64,000 bases of DNA, taken from positions 1,054,001-1,118,000 of the forward strand of contig JAINUG010000086.1 of the NCBI GenBank assembly GCA_029706075.1, in the 5' to 3' direction. Source of the DNA: Aldrovandia affinis. Taxonomy: Eukaryota > Chordata > Actinopteri > Notacanthiformes > Halosauridae. The notes below the pieces were generated by a model, which saw only the letters and a list, made by a program, of their open reading frames with translations, was not told the DNA's origin and made no database searches. This document shows positions 12,501 to 27,500 of this stretch, piece by piece; position 1 is the stretch's first letter; each line of letters starts with the position of its first letter. A program made the position numbers and the translations under genes.

Positions 12501-15500
12501 TTCTTACATCCGAGGTGTGTGCAGGTGTGATTTCAAACAAGACACACCTTCATGTATCAGAGGACCAATCAGCATAATGGACATGGCTACACACCACCCA
12601 CAAGGGTTGACATTAATGATGACAACACCGACTCAAATCAAGGTCTAATTTTGTGCTCTTTGTATGCCTTTTACTTATTGTACCGATTGAGTCATAAAAG
12701 CTATGATGGTTGATTTGTTGCTGTTACTGCAACAATATTCCAAATGCACTGAACAGGGGTTAATACAGCACAGCTTGGAGAACACAGATCGGTGACAAGG
12801 AAATCCAGTCCTCAAAATTCAGGAGCCAGCGGCACTATAGACACCTGTCCATTAGACAGCAATGGAAATGGTGCAAACGATTGCCTCAGTTTAGTTCCAT
12901 TCAGTCACCAAGCTTTGTTGAGATATTTCAGGATTTCAAGGACTTGCATACCCCTCATAATTATAATCAGTATCTTCACAGTACGTGCTACTGAAGCAAA
13001 GCACACAATATATGCATATTAATATATAATACAACCCATTATTGTATTCTTCTTTTTCCTAAAATTGAATGTAAATAAGAAGCCCTTGACAAAAAAATAG
13101 CAACAGGTAGCATACTTTGCACAAAAATGAAACCAAATCTAAAATCAAAATGTGATGTAACTAATTTAGGAAATCATTGCCTGTAATGCAGATATTTTTG
13201 TTTTCACTCTACTCAATCAAGAATGAAAAATAAAAAAATAGTGTGAATTGAAGAATTTCTATTACATTATTCATTTGGATCAATTAAATCCATATCTAAA
13301 AATGTAAGATTTAATTAAAATACAATCTAGACGTCACTCTATGGTTTTATTTATTAAATTAACAGCAAAATGCAATCTTAATAATGAATAGGTTCCAATC
13401 ATAATTTGATAGTTAACATCAAGCACAATTTTGTAGTAAATGTTTTGCATTTTAGCACTTACAGTTAGATTTTCTGCAAATATTTTCTAATTCCCAACAA
13501 TTGTTTACATGGCTTAAGGGTTATGCAAATATGTATGTATTAACCATATCTGCAAATTATTGGAATGGAAATTATTATTCAATTAAGAGCAACAAAAATC
13601 GACTGTTCAGTTCAAATCCTAATAAAGATCTACCTCTTATTAAATATATCTTGATTTGGGCAATAGCATCTTAATAACAAGACATTTTATATCACTGGCT
13701 AGTGTAGTCCTAAACTTACATATATTAAACAGATTGTATTACTGGTATATAAATTAGGCAATGGTTTACTAAAAATTGCTTATACGCCAGACATGCAGTT
13801 CTGATTTAACATGAAAGTTATTTATAATTTGGACAGCTAAATAGGAACTGTTAGCCAATCAAAAGAATAACTCGATTTGAAATATTCATAAGGTAAATTC
13901 TGTCTATTGGTTAAAATGATAGGTTTTGGAGAGGTGGACTTTGGCAGCAGCTATGTAACTAGACAACAGTCAATCACAGGGAATCAGAGATTGAAGTGAT
14001 CAGAACTAGCTAGGTGTTTTAATCCCAAGACAGCGGCTCTAATATAGCCAGAGCTGTGCAAAGCCACCTGCCAGATACCTTTACTGGGATATACTACGGC
14101 GCAAAAAAACATTGTCAATCATCATTTGATTTATTACTTACGGAGTTTCAACGCTTTTTCTGCAGTGTGTGATCGAAAGAGGGGGATCTAGAAGAGAAGA
14201 TGGAGACAGATAAAAAAGAAACTCAAGATGAGCTTGTTAATGTCAGATCAAACATTTTGGAGGAAAACAACAAAAGAACACTCTCAGGCCTGATAGGCTT
14301 ATATCCCAAAGGATAAGTTACGTGGGTAGAGTTCAGCCCATTTGTCAAGTCATGTCTCAGAGCTGACAAAAATGTATGTAGAATTTTTAATATATGGAAT
14401 GCAAGCTGTGTGGCAGATTGGGTCAAACTGGGAGAGTGAGGGAGCACAACTTGAAAGATGAACTGCCATATTGGTTTTCCCACACGGAACGCAGCATACC
14501 TTTTGATTTATTGCCATATTGGTGACAATAATAATATGATTCACCAAATTCCTACTGTACAGTCTTAGCCCTTAGCACCTACAATTGTTAGAGAGAAAAA
14601 ATGACAATTTGAGGCTTAATATGATTACGACTTCATGAATTCTCCCGTTCCCATTATTTATTACATATTAATTGTTTAGCAGAAATTCACACAGTCATAA
14701 TCAGTCGGTACAGCTGCACATTTACTGAAGTGGTTCAGACAAAGAACCTCACCCACTACAGGCTACAACGCTAGCACCTTACCTGGGATTCAAAACTGCA
14801 TACTTCTGGCTATAAGTTAGGTGTGGAGCCATTACTGCTGTTCTCTGACTAGTGGTTCCCCAACTTTTCTCACAACCTACTTACATGTCTTACTGTTTTT
14901 ATCAATGTGATGCACTGTGTGCTATATGCTTGAAAAGTGCTACAGAAATAAAGTTATTACTATTATTGGTATTATCTATGAAAAGTATGCGCAATAACTT
15001 ATTGTTTATCCCTGTGTCATATCGCAACCCCCCTTAACCCCTTCCTGTTTGGGAACCACGGCTCTAACAGGCCCAGAGACACTGTTGGTGGTAAGTGTCT
15101 CTGCTCCTATGATCTACACATGACGGTAAGTCTGTTGATGGCCAGCAGGGGGCGACGGTGAGACACCCACCTCGCCTTCTCTTGAGCTTACGCCGGCGCT
15201 GCTTGTTGACAAAGCAGGCCGCCAACGTGCTGAACAAGATGGCGGCCGCCAGGAAACAGATGGTCGCTACGATGCCGGCCACCACAGGCCGCGCCAGGCC
15301 TTCGTCCGCCATCTCTGGAGGGAAGAAATCTGAGGGAGACAGAGAGGCACACCTCCAGGGTCAGCCACCAGCGTGGTATCATAAGAGATACAGTATAAAT
15401 CCAAGAGGCCTTATACTGAGCATCCTGCATTGGAGCTTATTAAGGTCAATCAAGCACCAGAGTGTGTAGTCACCCTAACGGTCTCCCAAATTGTTTTGTG

Positions 15501-18500
15501 CCTCCAGTCAATTTGTGCTGTCAGGTCAATCATGCACATTCACACCAAACAACCCATGTTCGGTCAGAACCACAAACCCTCTGTCAATACTTTACAAAAA
15601 AATTGTAAAAATGACATGCTTATATTTTTTCAGTAGCATGCAGTACAAAACAACCAAAACACATTACAACCATCCTGATATCATAGCCTGGTGTCCGGAA
15701 TGGACGATGGTAGAGGTTGTGTCCAAGTGTCAACATACAAGGTTCATGGTTGTTTTAAATTTTTGGCAGGTATGCCATTCGCCAAGTTATGAGTTGGCGG
15801 GACCTAAACAGCACTGAGAGTTTGCCACTTTCCAGGGTACTACAATGGCCACAGACTCTCAGTCCTTACAAACATTAGCTCCTGTACCCTCTGACCTCAT
15901 GTAAACACACTGAATTAATTCAGATACAACTTCAAACAGCCACACAATAAAGCTCCAAACTTTTGTATTTCTTCTTTATCTTCTTCTTCTTTTGCTTGAC
16001 CTTCTTCTTAATTCTCCTGCCACTTGCATCATAAGAAATGCAAAAAAAACTAATAAAAAAAAAAATATATATCATTTTTTTGTCTGTTAAAAATCATAAT
16101 CCGAGGGGCGGCGGATAGCATATCGGTATAATGTATCTTGACTGGTCCGATACGAGTGTGAGTTGCCTATCAGGGACGTGGTTGGAAACCCGAAGAAACC
16201 AGAGCCGGTCTGACCGTTAGCCCTGATCGGGGGCGGCGTTTAGCTGTCCGCCTGAGGGGGAGGGGGGAGGGTGAGCCGGCTCGAGTTTGCCGTGAAGCAC
16301 GTAAGGGTGTCTCCAGAACATGGGTGGGTGAATTCCGTCTCAAAGGAAGCTCCCTCATAGAGCTTGCCTTGTAGAGACGAGCGGCCAAGTTGTGTGGGGA
16401 GGGCAAATCAAAATAAACAGAGCGTATATTTGGCCACTAAATTAGCAGAAAAATAAAAAAGATAATAATCATAATTCATAAAGTCATATGGTCAGATGAG
16501 TCATCCGTCACTCTGTTCTCAGGAAGCGGACAAGTGCATGTGTGGTGTACACCAAAAGAAACCTACAAGTTCGAGTGCTTGTTTCCAACAGTGAATGGAT
16601 TCTGGCGGCTCTGTTATGGTATGGGGTGCATTTTCCTGCCATGGTTTAGGTCCACCTCTAAAGGTCTAAATATACTTCACTTTAAATACGCATTGGGTGT
16701 GCACCTTGTGCGAACCTCAAGAATGAACATTACGCATATACGCGGTGCAATACCAACATAAATTGTGGGGGCAGGCAAGAAAGTGGAGGGTGATGGCAAG
16801 ACGCTCTGCTTCACCCAGTGGCTCACTGTGCGTGTTTTGATGTGTAATCTGTCGAGACACCCGACAAAGCAAGTCATGAAATTTCCTGGTGGACATACGG
16901 AAATACTGATGATGCTTTTCATCGTAAATTTCTCTGATCAGTAGAATGAGAGAAACATACTCTCCGTCGTTACGCCGGGACACATTTAATGGTCTAATAC
17001 CATCTATACTATCTCCGTTGTTTAGTTTAGTTTAGCTTATTTGACATTTAACTTACATCCCGATGTACATGTTGGCGACGCTGCCGCTGTTTCTGCCGTC
17101 TTCTCAAGATATACATCAAAACAACCTTGTTGTGCAGAATTGGAAGTAGTTGTCCTTCCAATTCCAATACTTCACTTACGCACGCATATATTTAGGCCTT
17201 TAGAGGGCAAGGCAGTGCTTAATTAGTGGCAAGAATCCGATTTTGCACCCCGGCAAATGTCTTACTCAGAATCAGAGCCCCGGGCTCCTAAATATCTAAA
17301 GTGCGACAACAACGCATATTTTAAACTGGTATTAAACAACGTTAAGTCCAGTGAACATTACAAATGTAAATAGAATGCAGAAATGCAGCGACACAGAGGT
17401 CGGAAAAGTTTACCCTTTTTCCTCCGCTGGGGGGGGGGCGAGTTGAGGGCATCTCTTATTTTACAAATTAAGCACTGGGGCAAGGTAAACACCAATAAAT
17501 ACAATGCCATTCTGAGTGATCACATCCAATGCCCCCATCCACATATTTTTTAATTTGTATTATTATTGATTGATCATGTACTGTTGTAAATAAAACAGAT
17601 GAATGTGTAAAGACCGAAAGTTGTTTCAAATTATTTCAGAAGATATTGAACATCATCATGTGCAAGGATGCTACACAGGGATGTGGATCACAATTTAAAA
17701 TCTTGCAGGAATGCACTTAAAAACTTCACATATATCTATCACATAGGTAGATGTTGAAGATATATATCTTAGTAAACAATTATATTTAATTTAATGTTGC
17801 AAAGAATGCAAATAATTATAATGTACAACTATAATCATTGAATCACTTGCTGGACAAGTCTGTACCTAACAGCTTTACATGTAGAAAGTGGATCCGATTT
17901 TTATCCTGCAGGGGGCAGCAATTCACTTTTTCTTAAGAGACTGGAGGAACAGGTCTCAAAAAGCAAAGAATGCGGCATTCTTCACACAGCACGCCTTGGG
18001 CTGCTGGAAACCAAATGACGTCACCTCTCTATGTTTCCTGATAAAACAATGTAACCCAACTACTGTTTTTAAAAGACAAAGTACACCATGGCACCATCAC
18101 CTTACTCATTTTGGATGAGCTGCACATAACGTTCAAGTTGAATTTTTCACCACAAAAAGACTATTGAATGCATTTCATGGGGGCAAATACAAATCTCTTT
18201 TTCTTGGTTGTGGTGCCGCTGTGGTTACCGTCTTATGCGCGGCTCGTCCTTTTCACTCACCTGTACTCGAAACTCCCACTATGTTACTGGGCTCACTGGT
18301 CAGGTCCTCCATAACGGCCATCACACGAAACTCATACCACGACTCCTGCAGTGAAAAGAACCAGGAGACCGTGCTGAGTACCTGCAAACTGTAAACAGGC
18401 CATTGCTAATGGTCCTTACTTTCCTGCATTGGCGACACCAAGGATGCTTTGTCAGCAACGTGAATAACAGACGAGCCGTGGCCTTGTGAAATGTAGAGGC

Positions 18501-21500
18501 GATATGCCGTCGTTTAACAGTGGCATCAGCCTCTGGTACAGCCACCGAGTGAGACGGAACTTGCTGGCCCTTCATTAGCGGTGAGAAAGGAGGCCTTCGC
18601 CTACTGTGCTCAATAACGTGGAGAGCAACAGAACCGCGGCCTGCCATTAAATCCTCCCACGTCTGGTCACGCACTTCTCATCTCTCTTCAACTCCCAACA
18701 CCTCAATTCAGAGGGTCACATGCAGAGGCCACGGCACAGGTTCCAGAAAATTCAGCTGCTGTCATAGCAACAGCCGCCTCACACACATATAACACATTAC
18801 GGTAATTGAGGTCTGCAGGGGTTACAGTTAAAATGCCCTCTGCAAACTTCCATGCTAATCAATACTTCTGGGAGGAACAAAAGGCAATTTTTCAGAAGAG
18901 ATATCAAGAAACAAGACATCAACTATAATTCACAGAAGCTGAGAAGGAAAGCATCATATTTAGTATGATGTAACTGTCAGAAGGCAATCCCCCCACCCCC
19001 AAACAAAGAAATGGTTGCATTGCTATCTTGGATGTCTCTTAAGCAAATGTAATGATAACAGACAGGAATTGTCATCCCATCTAGTCTTGCCATTCTGGAT
19101 AAGAACGCCACATCAATGATGCTGATTATATTTTACCCAAGATTGAAATGTTGTAGTTCAGGAGTAGTTCAGTTGTTCAGTACTGTACTTTCATGACAAT
19201 TTCATTCATTTATAAGGGCACAGGATCCCTCGATAGGAAAGGGCCTCAGAGGCCACTGGGGGGCGCTACTGTCAAAAAAGTCAAAAGGAAGATTTGGGAA
19301 GGGAGATAATTGATTCTGTACTTCAAAATTATCAGCAACATTTTTACATGGTAAAAAAACTGATGTTTTACTTAGGAAAAACTGTTTCATAAATGTGTGT
19401 TTCTATCATAGAAGCATAGACTGAAGATTGTGATTGGCTAAAAAGCATCCAAGCTGAATGCATTGTTAACTGAATCTAAACATTCACCAAACCCAAGGAG
19501 TGTTGATAAAGTACAGTATTTGCTGCCTTTGCTGGCTACCGGGCTAATTCAACTAGCAGGTTTCTTCAGACTTAAAAAAACCTTATGTAATGTGAAATAA
19601 TGTGATGTTTCACAGCTTCAGTGGCTCTTCTTGGTGGAAAAAAGCCCAAATATATATTTCCATGTTTTCTTTTTCTCGAGACGAAATGTCAAGGTAAAAT
19701 TAGCTACCGCACTGAAATACTGCTTTCAGCGGCAAAGCTGGGTACATTGCTGACTGTTAGTCGGTTATTGATAAGTACATCAAGAGCACAGCCAAAGAGA
19801 CGGATGGCACTAACTGCTGATGATAAAATCATAGGTTGAGAATGCAAGCATACACTAGAAGCGATACTGTATGCAATGACAGGAGAAATTACAGCAATCA
19901 GTTTTCTACACGATACTATATGCCTCTTTTCCCTTGTCCCCCCTTAGATTTTTTACCTCTGCACTGTCCCGCATATGCAAGCCCAATTAGTATTCTAAAA
20001 ACGATTTTGTTATACCTTCAATGTAGGATCATGCATTAGAATGACATAAAGCCTTCATAAGCCCAAAAAAGCAATATTCAAAAGCATTATATGAACATAA
20101 GACAGTCACATAAACTGCCATAGTGTGCTATGTCACCTTGTCATAAGTGACATTACCATTCATATTTCATATGCCATGACAGTCTATGTCAGTTGGCATA
20201 AGTGTTTACGAATGTTACTGCAGTGCTTATAAAGCCATTATGTAGTGTTCAGGAAGACTCTATGTTTGAACTCTCGATTACCTTTGTCTCTGTATTGGAT
20301 CTGAAGCCAGACAGTTATGCTCAAATCAGCATAATATGATGTTAATGCAGAAAAGCTCAAGAAGTGGCTGCGCACACTAAGTGGCTGGATAATGCATTCT
20401 TCTAAAAACATTATCCGTCCTACTCATTCATTTTGTATATCAGCAAATGCCAACTTGATATGTTCACCCAATTTTCTCCCTCCCAGAGATTTTCAGTTAT
20501 TTTTGTCCATTTCCACAACCAATGCCTGACCTGAGAATCATGTACACCCAAGGTCATATGATGATATCCATAATAATGCGGCAGGTATTATTTCCTTTCC
20601 TTACTGTAGTTCTAATTATATGCATTTGTTTTCAGCAGTGCTCTGTAGTAAGTGCAGCACCCTCGATGCCCGCATTGAATATCCCTGCATTCATTATTAT
20701 AACTTCATTAAAGTGGGGAATGCCAGAGGAGACAGGCCTCGATGGAAGTTAAAAGGTATTCAATTATTCAAAAGGAGTGTATTCGAAATTAAACTAACTG
20801 GCAAATTGTTTCCGTGCTCTGTCGTTAAACGGCATGGCTGGGTCTCCAGCTGCCAGGTAAAACCACACTGCGGGAAGCAACAAGGCCTGTACCTGGATGA
20901 GTTTTCTCTCCAGCAGTTCTGTCTCTCCAGCGGGGATGGCATCGTCCAGGACGTCCCACTTCTCCCCGAGGCGGAACTCCATAACGTAATGATCGATTGG
21001 CGATGTGTGATTGGCTGGAGGGATCCATGTCAATAGGACTCCCTGCTGTGTCCGATTGGCTGTGAGGCACCTCGGTGGGGTAAGCAGCACCAATGGTTCA
21101 GGGGTACTTATAGGAAATACTGAGAAAGAGAGAGAGAGAGAAACAGGGAGGGGGTTCAGAACATTTCTACTGGCATATACAAGCCAAATTTTTTCAACTG
21201 TTGATATATTGACATTATTCTATTCTTAATTCAATTTTTAACCAATTAGAAACTAAGGAAGACCTTGATTAAATTATACAGAAAAAATAATTAAAATACA
21301 TTAAAACACTATAAATACATAAGAGATATAGTGTATGTATCTATACTATATCTACATTAAAGATGGAGACAGATAGATCAATAGAAAGACAGATAGATGA
21401 TAGCTAGATAGATAGGCAGACAGGTAGATAGACAGATAAATGAATAGATTTATAGACAGACATTTGGACAGATATATTATAGGCCTACAGGAGGAGCATT

Positions 21501-24500
21501 CTGTTTCCTGTCACCCACCTAGCGTGTTCACAGTGACGACCTCGCTGAAGGGACCTGTGCCCAGCTTGTTCTGTGCCAAGACACTGAACTGGTATGCCGT
21601 CTCAGGCTCCAGCCCCTGTGCCAGCAGCCAGCTCTGAGTGCTGGGTACGGGCATGGAGAGCCAGTCGTGGGGTCCGAGCTGTTCCCTCTTCACCCTACAC
21701 CAAGACAAGTGGGCACAAGCAACCCGCACGGTCATTTCATGCCCACGGACGGACTAGACGGCAGGAATTTACACCACACACACACACATAGGCACCCGGC
21801 TCTCCCAGAGGAAACAAAGATAAAACCACTGTACCTGTGGGACTCAGCAAAGTCACATCTCTGTCTCAGCTCTGCCTTACCTTAACTTTGTGACCTAATC
21901 ATGCAGTTTGGGGGAGAGAACAGATGAAAGGAATACAATTACCCCAGTTTTCAACTTGTGCCAGACTCACCTCAGCGCTAGATTGACTCTGTGGGTTATC
22001 ATGACTGTTTATGTCTTGAGCACAGAATAGGTGACCTACTGTCTCCATCTCCTTGGCTACCAGGTGAATGTCATGAAACTTAAACTTCAGATATCTGCAC
22101 TACTGAACATATGCAGTTGTGCAAGCCAGACTGAGACTTTGGGACTTCTACAGTAGAAGTCTTTTAGGAAATCACACAGAACATCCATGCACCACTAACT
22201 CTATCAGGGGTTCACCCCAGTTTGATTAGGGGCTGGCATAGACATATTGCCATGCATCATATTGCTCAATTATTTTCAAGGACTAGAATTTCCCCTAAAT
22301 TAAAGTAAAGGTGACACTTCTCACAAATTCAGAACATACAAAAAGACAAGCCTGATGTCCACGGTCCTTTAAGACCTTGTCTTATGCCCACTGCTATTGC
22401 ATGTGCGATTGTGTTAAGACTGGTGCACTGGCTGCGATGTGAAGGGATGCGCGTGGGTAAGTGTGGCAACCATACCTTCTCATGTATGACAGACACATCT
22501 AAATATGGACTGCCAATTAATAAAGGAGTGGGCATTCGTGCCAACTCTACACTGTTATTCTTACACCTGCACAAAAAACCCTGTGACATTGTGAGTCTAT
22601 TATCCATCTCATACAGTAGTAATGATTTGATTTACAAAATAATATTCATAGATCCATCCCCTTCAATACACTCTTGAAAAGCACTGAAGGGGCCACTGCT
22701 CACTCATATGTTCACGTAACCACCTTCTACAGCGTACCCACTGCAAGCCTGGATTTGCATTTTGATGAAAGAAAAGTAACTTGCAAATGCAATACTGACC
22801 ATGGCCAGATTTTTTTTCCAATGATCTGAAACACATACTACCATACCTCCCTTAAAAATGAGATTGGTCTTTCACAGTAATTTGGGGAGGTTTGATTTCA
22901 AATTTGTTTACAGCAACATGTAAATAAAATACAAGATTTACATTTTCAGCTGCATTTTACTCAAGGTGCTCATTAATGAAAATCACTCCTAGCTTACACC
23001 TCATCATCTTATTTAAAGCTAAGATGTTTCTCTGATACTTAATTTTGTCACATAATTTTGTCACCTTTTCTTTCTTTCCCTGTGTTACAGGTACGGTATG
23101 CAGCTCCCAACACTAATGTCTCAATTAACAGGCATTAAAACACATTCGGAAATGTGTACAGTAATTTAAATGACAACAGATCACAAACTTACAGTATAGA
23201 ACGCAGATCATTTAATATAAGTAGCTATTTAAAAGCCATTATATTCCCCCTGATTTTTTTATTGCAATATTCAGTGATAGCGAGGAAAAAGGAATATCAT
23301 TGTAAGTGACAGACATGGCATGCTGGTGAGCAATTGTGAGCCTGAACAGGAAGGAGCAGGACTAGCGCTCGCGATAAATCAAAGAATGCTTACAGTGCGT
23401 TTACTGTCAACCTGGGCCGGCGTGATATACAGTATGTTACATGTGCTGACGCAATTCGTTCCTCCCAAAACACAGATGATAAAGTTGTAAAAAAAAACAC
23501 AAACACACACACACACATAATATAGTGTCTTCTCTAATGGCAGCCGGAGGACGGAAAGGGCATGCCGTTGTACTTTGGTTGAACGATGTGTCCCTGTCTT
23601 TGTGTGCATAGGTACTGTACATCTGTCAGTGAGGCTTCGGGGAGGGCTTCATTGAAAGGTGCATCAAAGGGCAGCTCTGGTGATGGATGAAATGCTATCG
23701 TCGCTGGTAAGCACTGACGCCTGTTATTGCACCGAGGGCTAATAATGAGTCATTATTATCCCTGACAAAAACAGAACATATTACAGTTCATTGGCAGGGA
23801 GGACAAAAGCACAGACAACTTAATTATGGGTAGCACTTTCTTGTCAAAATGTCTGAGAGGCAAAACAAGGGAACCGGCCAGTATCGGCCATGGCACCTCC
23901 GACGGACACTCATTTACTCAAGTGTTACCTCAAGGTCTAATCGTTAGTTTGTATTGTTGTCATCATACAGTTAATTTTTTTGTTTTTTTTATTTTTTCCG
24001 TTTGTCTCCCAATTTAGTGGCCAATTCAACCCTCTATTTATTTATATTTATTTCCCTCCCCTCACAAGCCTGCCGCCCATCCTCCGGGTCAAGCTATTAT
24101 CCCTGTGGCCGGCAATGATCCGCCTCCTCCGAGATGGAACTTCGCCCACCTGCTCTTTTGGAACGCCCTACTGCTCTTCAGCAAGCTCGTGCCGACTTTC
24201 CCTCCCCCCACTCCCTGGGATGGACAGCCAAATGCCACCCCTGATCAAGGCTCCCAGCCAGAGTCAGACTGACGCAGTCGGATTTCGAACCACGGCCGCA
24301 ATAGGTAGCTCACATTTGCAAAGCGCCAGTCAATGCAGGTGCATTAGACCACTACACTACTAGAGGCCCCATACAGTTACATTTAAAATTGATTTATTTT
24401 CATTCTATTTTCCTAAAAAATAAAAGTTTATATGTTTGATTATATGTTCAAAAATATTTTTCCTGTGTATGATTTATTTTATGTTGTTAATGAAAGCTTG

Positions 24501-27500
24501 AATGACCTAATGAACGGTGGTGCAGTGGATTGTCGCCTCACAGCAAGAAGGTCTGTTTCCAGGCCGGGGGCCTTTCTTGTGGAGTTTGCATGTTCTCCCC
24601 GTCCGGCGTGGGTTTCCTCCGGGTACTCCGGTTTCTTTTCCTAGGCTAATTGGAGAGTCTAAATTGCCCGATGAGTTAGTGAATGTAGTGCCCTGCGATG
24701 GATTGGCGACCTGTCCTGCCTCTCGCCCCAATGCATGCTGGGATAGGCTCCAAGCCCTAACTAGGAATAAGCGGCTGAAGATGAGATGAGATGAGATGAA
24801 TGACCTAATGATGCATATTAGAAGAGAATGCAGCACAGAAGCAGATGAATAAACGTGTGTGTTCAGCTCAGGGAGACTGGGAGACAGGAAATTGATGTGG
24901 TCTCTACCCACATCTCAGAGCCCAGTGGCGGCAGGGTCTTCAAACCCTGACAATCCACATCTCAGAAGAGCCATCTCAATACAGCTTAAGGGCAGGGTCT
25001 TCAACCACTCACCAGCACATAACAATGGTTATGGGCCATAGGTAATGGCAGAGGGGTGATAAAATACAGCTTGCATCCACGTTACTGCTCTTCTTCTGTA
25101 CATGAGCAGCAGTAGCCTGCTTCAGCAGGAGCAGGTGCAGCGTGAAAAGCGCATTTGTATTCTAATCAGGCCTCTGCTGTCCTTAAAGTTCACAGCGACT
25201 GTCCACTTAACAGAGACTATAAAGAATGGATCATTCAGTACGCAGAGCTTCTGCATCACAGGCCGTACTGACTTTACCCAGGCTGCATCTGAGGCAGAAC
25301 ACATACGGTTAGCAGATCAGAGATGGAAAAGGGGGATTCTGAACCACCATTCAGCTATTGAGAGCGGTTATACAGATTTAATGCAGGGCTTCCATGGCCA
25401 GGTTGAGCACTAACATTGTATATAATATAGTGTAAATGATATTCTGTATGAAACCATTCCCAGATCAATTCATGGTGATGGGATGCTCAGTTGATAGGAA
25501 TTCTGGAAATACAGATTGGGAGTGGTACAGGGAGAGAGGATATGCAGGATTTGTGTGTGTGTGTGTGTGTTCAGTTTGTATGTTTTGTGCATGTACACAT
25601 GCATGTGTGTATGTACCATATGTATGAGAGTGTGCGTATGTGTGTGTTTGTGTGTGTGTGTGTGTGTGCATGTGTGCAAGTGTAGCCTTTGCTAAAGGAC
25701 CTTGAAATTAGCCTGCTGGTTCACGTTAATCTCCCCAGCAGTGCGTGCTTCTCTCTGAATACTGACGCTGTCCTCCTCTGCGAGCCCTGCTGCTCAGTCA
25801 GGACATGAGACGCCTGATCAGTCAAACCCCCCCATCTCCTCCCCCGTCTGCACGTCATGGACAGCAAGGTTACCCTCACCTCCTGTCTTCTCTCAGGCTA
25901 GTGCACCAGGACACAACCACAGTGCGTAAAGATGTCACGCTGGAAACCAGTCGCAATTGATGTGCACGGGTTTGTCTATTCACCCCCCTGAGGAGAGGGA
26001 GATGTAGGGAGACGTTGGTGCTAAAATGGGAGAACCGATTGGTCTAACATTTCTGAGATTCACATTTGAAGATGCCCTGCAGCGACAAAGGATGAAATCG
26101 CCTGTATGATAACGGGCAGGATACATAAATGACTTCAACAGTTTCAGTACAAATCAGTCAAGCGAAACAACAACAGAGCAAATATCCCACCACCACAAAA
26201 AAGCGCAGAACTGCAAAGCAGGATTCCATTCTATAGGAGCACGAGCAGAGGGGTCTATAGAATGCTGATATTCAGCGGGAATATCATCAGAATGGGGTTT
26301 GCAGAGGGGGAGCACAGCCGCATAGAGATGCACATTTTTATTTCTGCACAAGGCAGCAGAGAAGGGAAAGCAGAAGCAGAGTGTAGCCCATCAATCGAGT
26401 ACTCATAGCACCAGGAGGAAGCGTTTTCACTTCCTGTCACCCTGCGATTCACCCATTCTCATGCCCCCATGCCGTCTTCCATCCAGCCTGCGACCTTTCA
26501 CCTTTCACCTTCACAAGTCTTATGTAGGTCTTTATCAACTGCCATGTGGACATGTACCATCACTTTTTTCTTAAATGTCACCAACATAATTGGACAAGTA
26601 TTGAATTCGCTAAATCATTTGGGTAAATAAAACAGGAAGTTTAGTTCTGGTCTATAAACTGCCTGCAGGTGTTAAGCGAACTTTTTTGACAGCATCACTG
26701 GTTTCTGCCGCTTAAGCTTAAACTGTGAAATGTGTGTAAGCTGGTACCATAAATTACTAATGGATTGTATGTCCTTGGTCCTCCCACTACACACTCTCAA
26801 ACAGGGGAAAGACGGAGGATGCAGGGAGAGAGGCGGGCGTTGCAGTGAAGGAGAGAGGGATCTCTCTGTGATGACCATGACCGTTTGCCCTTTCCCCCAG
26901 GGAGCGCATGGAAAAGACAATAAACCTGCACAGGTCCTCCCCCTCAATATTAAATATAAACCAAGCTTTACTGGCAAAAACATCTGAAGCTCTGAAGCTT
27001 TGGGCATCGCCATGCCCGCGGCTACCATCGTTGTCTGGAATCAGTCATGTGCAATGCAATACTCAATTCAATAGAAATGATCTCAAATAAAATCAATTAA
27101 TTGACAAGGGAGATTGATCTAATCATACACAAAATACCAAGGTCAAACCAGTACCATTACTAAATCTTAAGCACGCACAGGGAAATGTGATATATTATTT
27201 GCACTACATATAAACAAGTCTAGGTTCTGGCAGTAAAGAATCCCTGTGACATTCTGCACCACACTTCATCAGAATAGTGGCGGTGTAGTTGGCATCAGTG
27301 TTCTGTACAAGCCAAACAGCGCTTGTTTTCTATCACTGGAAAGAGCAATTTTCACAGCCAGAAGACACCAGCAGTACATTCTCCACTTCAGACAGTGAAG
27401 AAAACAATAAATTCAAGTGAAAAAGCCACAAACATAACGTGGACAAGCCTAGTAAAGAAACAACTGAATTAGCTGTTTACATTCATACCGTCTGAAATGA

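Larger units (their letters stand above)
16476..17546 (+). mobile_element. Tc1-family remnant with two nested MITEs
   Basis: The pieces 16476-16660, 17201-17212 and 17486-17546 align with the Tc1 copies at 44182 and 62075 (TCATATGGTCAGATGAGTC, GGTGCATTTTCCTG, AAACACCAATAAATAC). Two foreign blocks interrupt it at 16661-17200 and 17213-17477. The transposase frame is destroyed. Confidence 0.75.

Noticed and set aside
25465-25685. Open frames of about 65 codons on both strands
   Set aside because: They are the (GT)n/(CA)n microsatellites translated.
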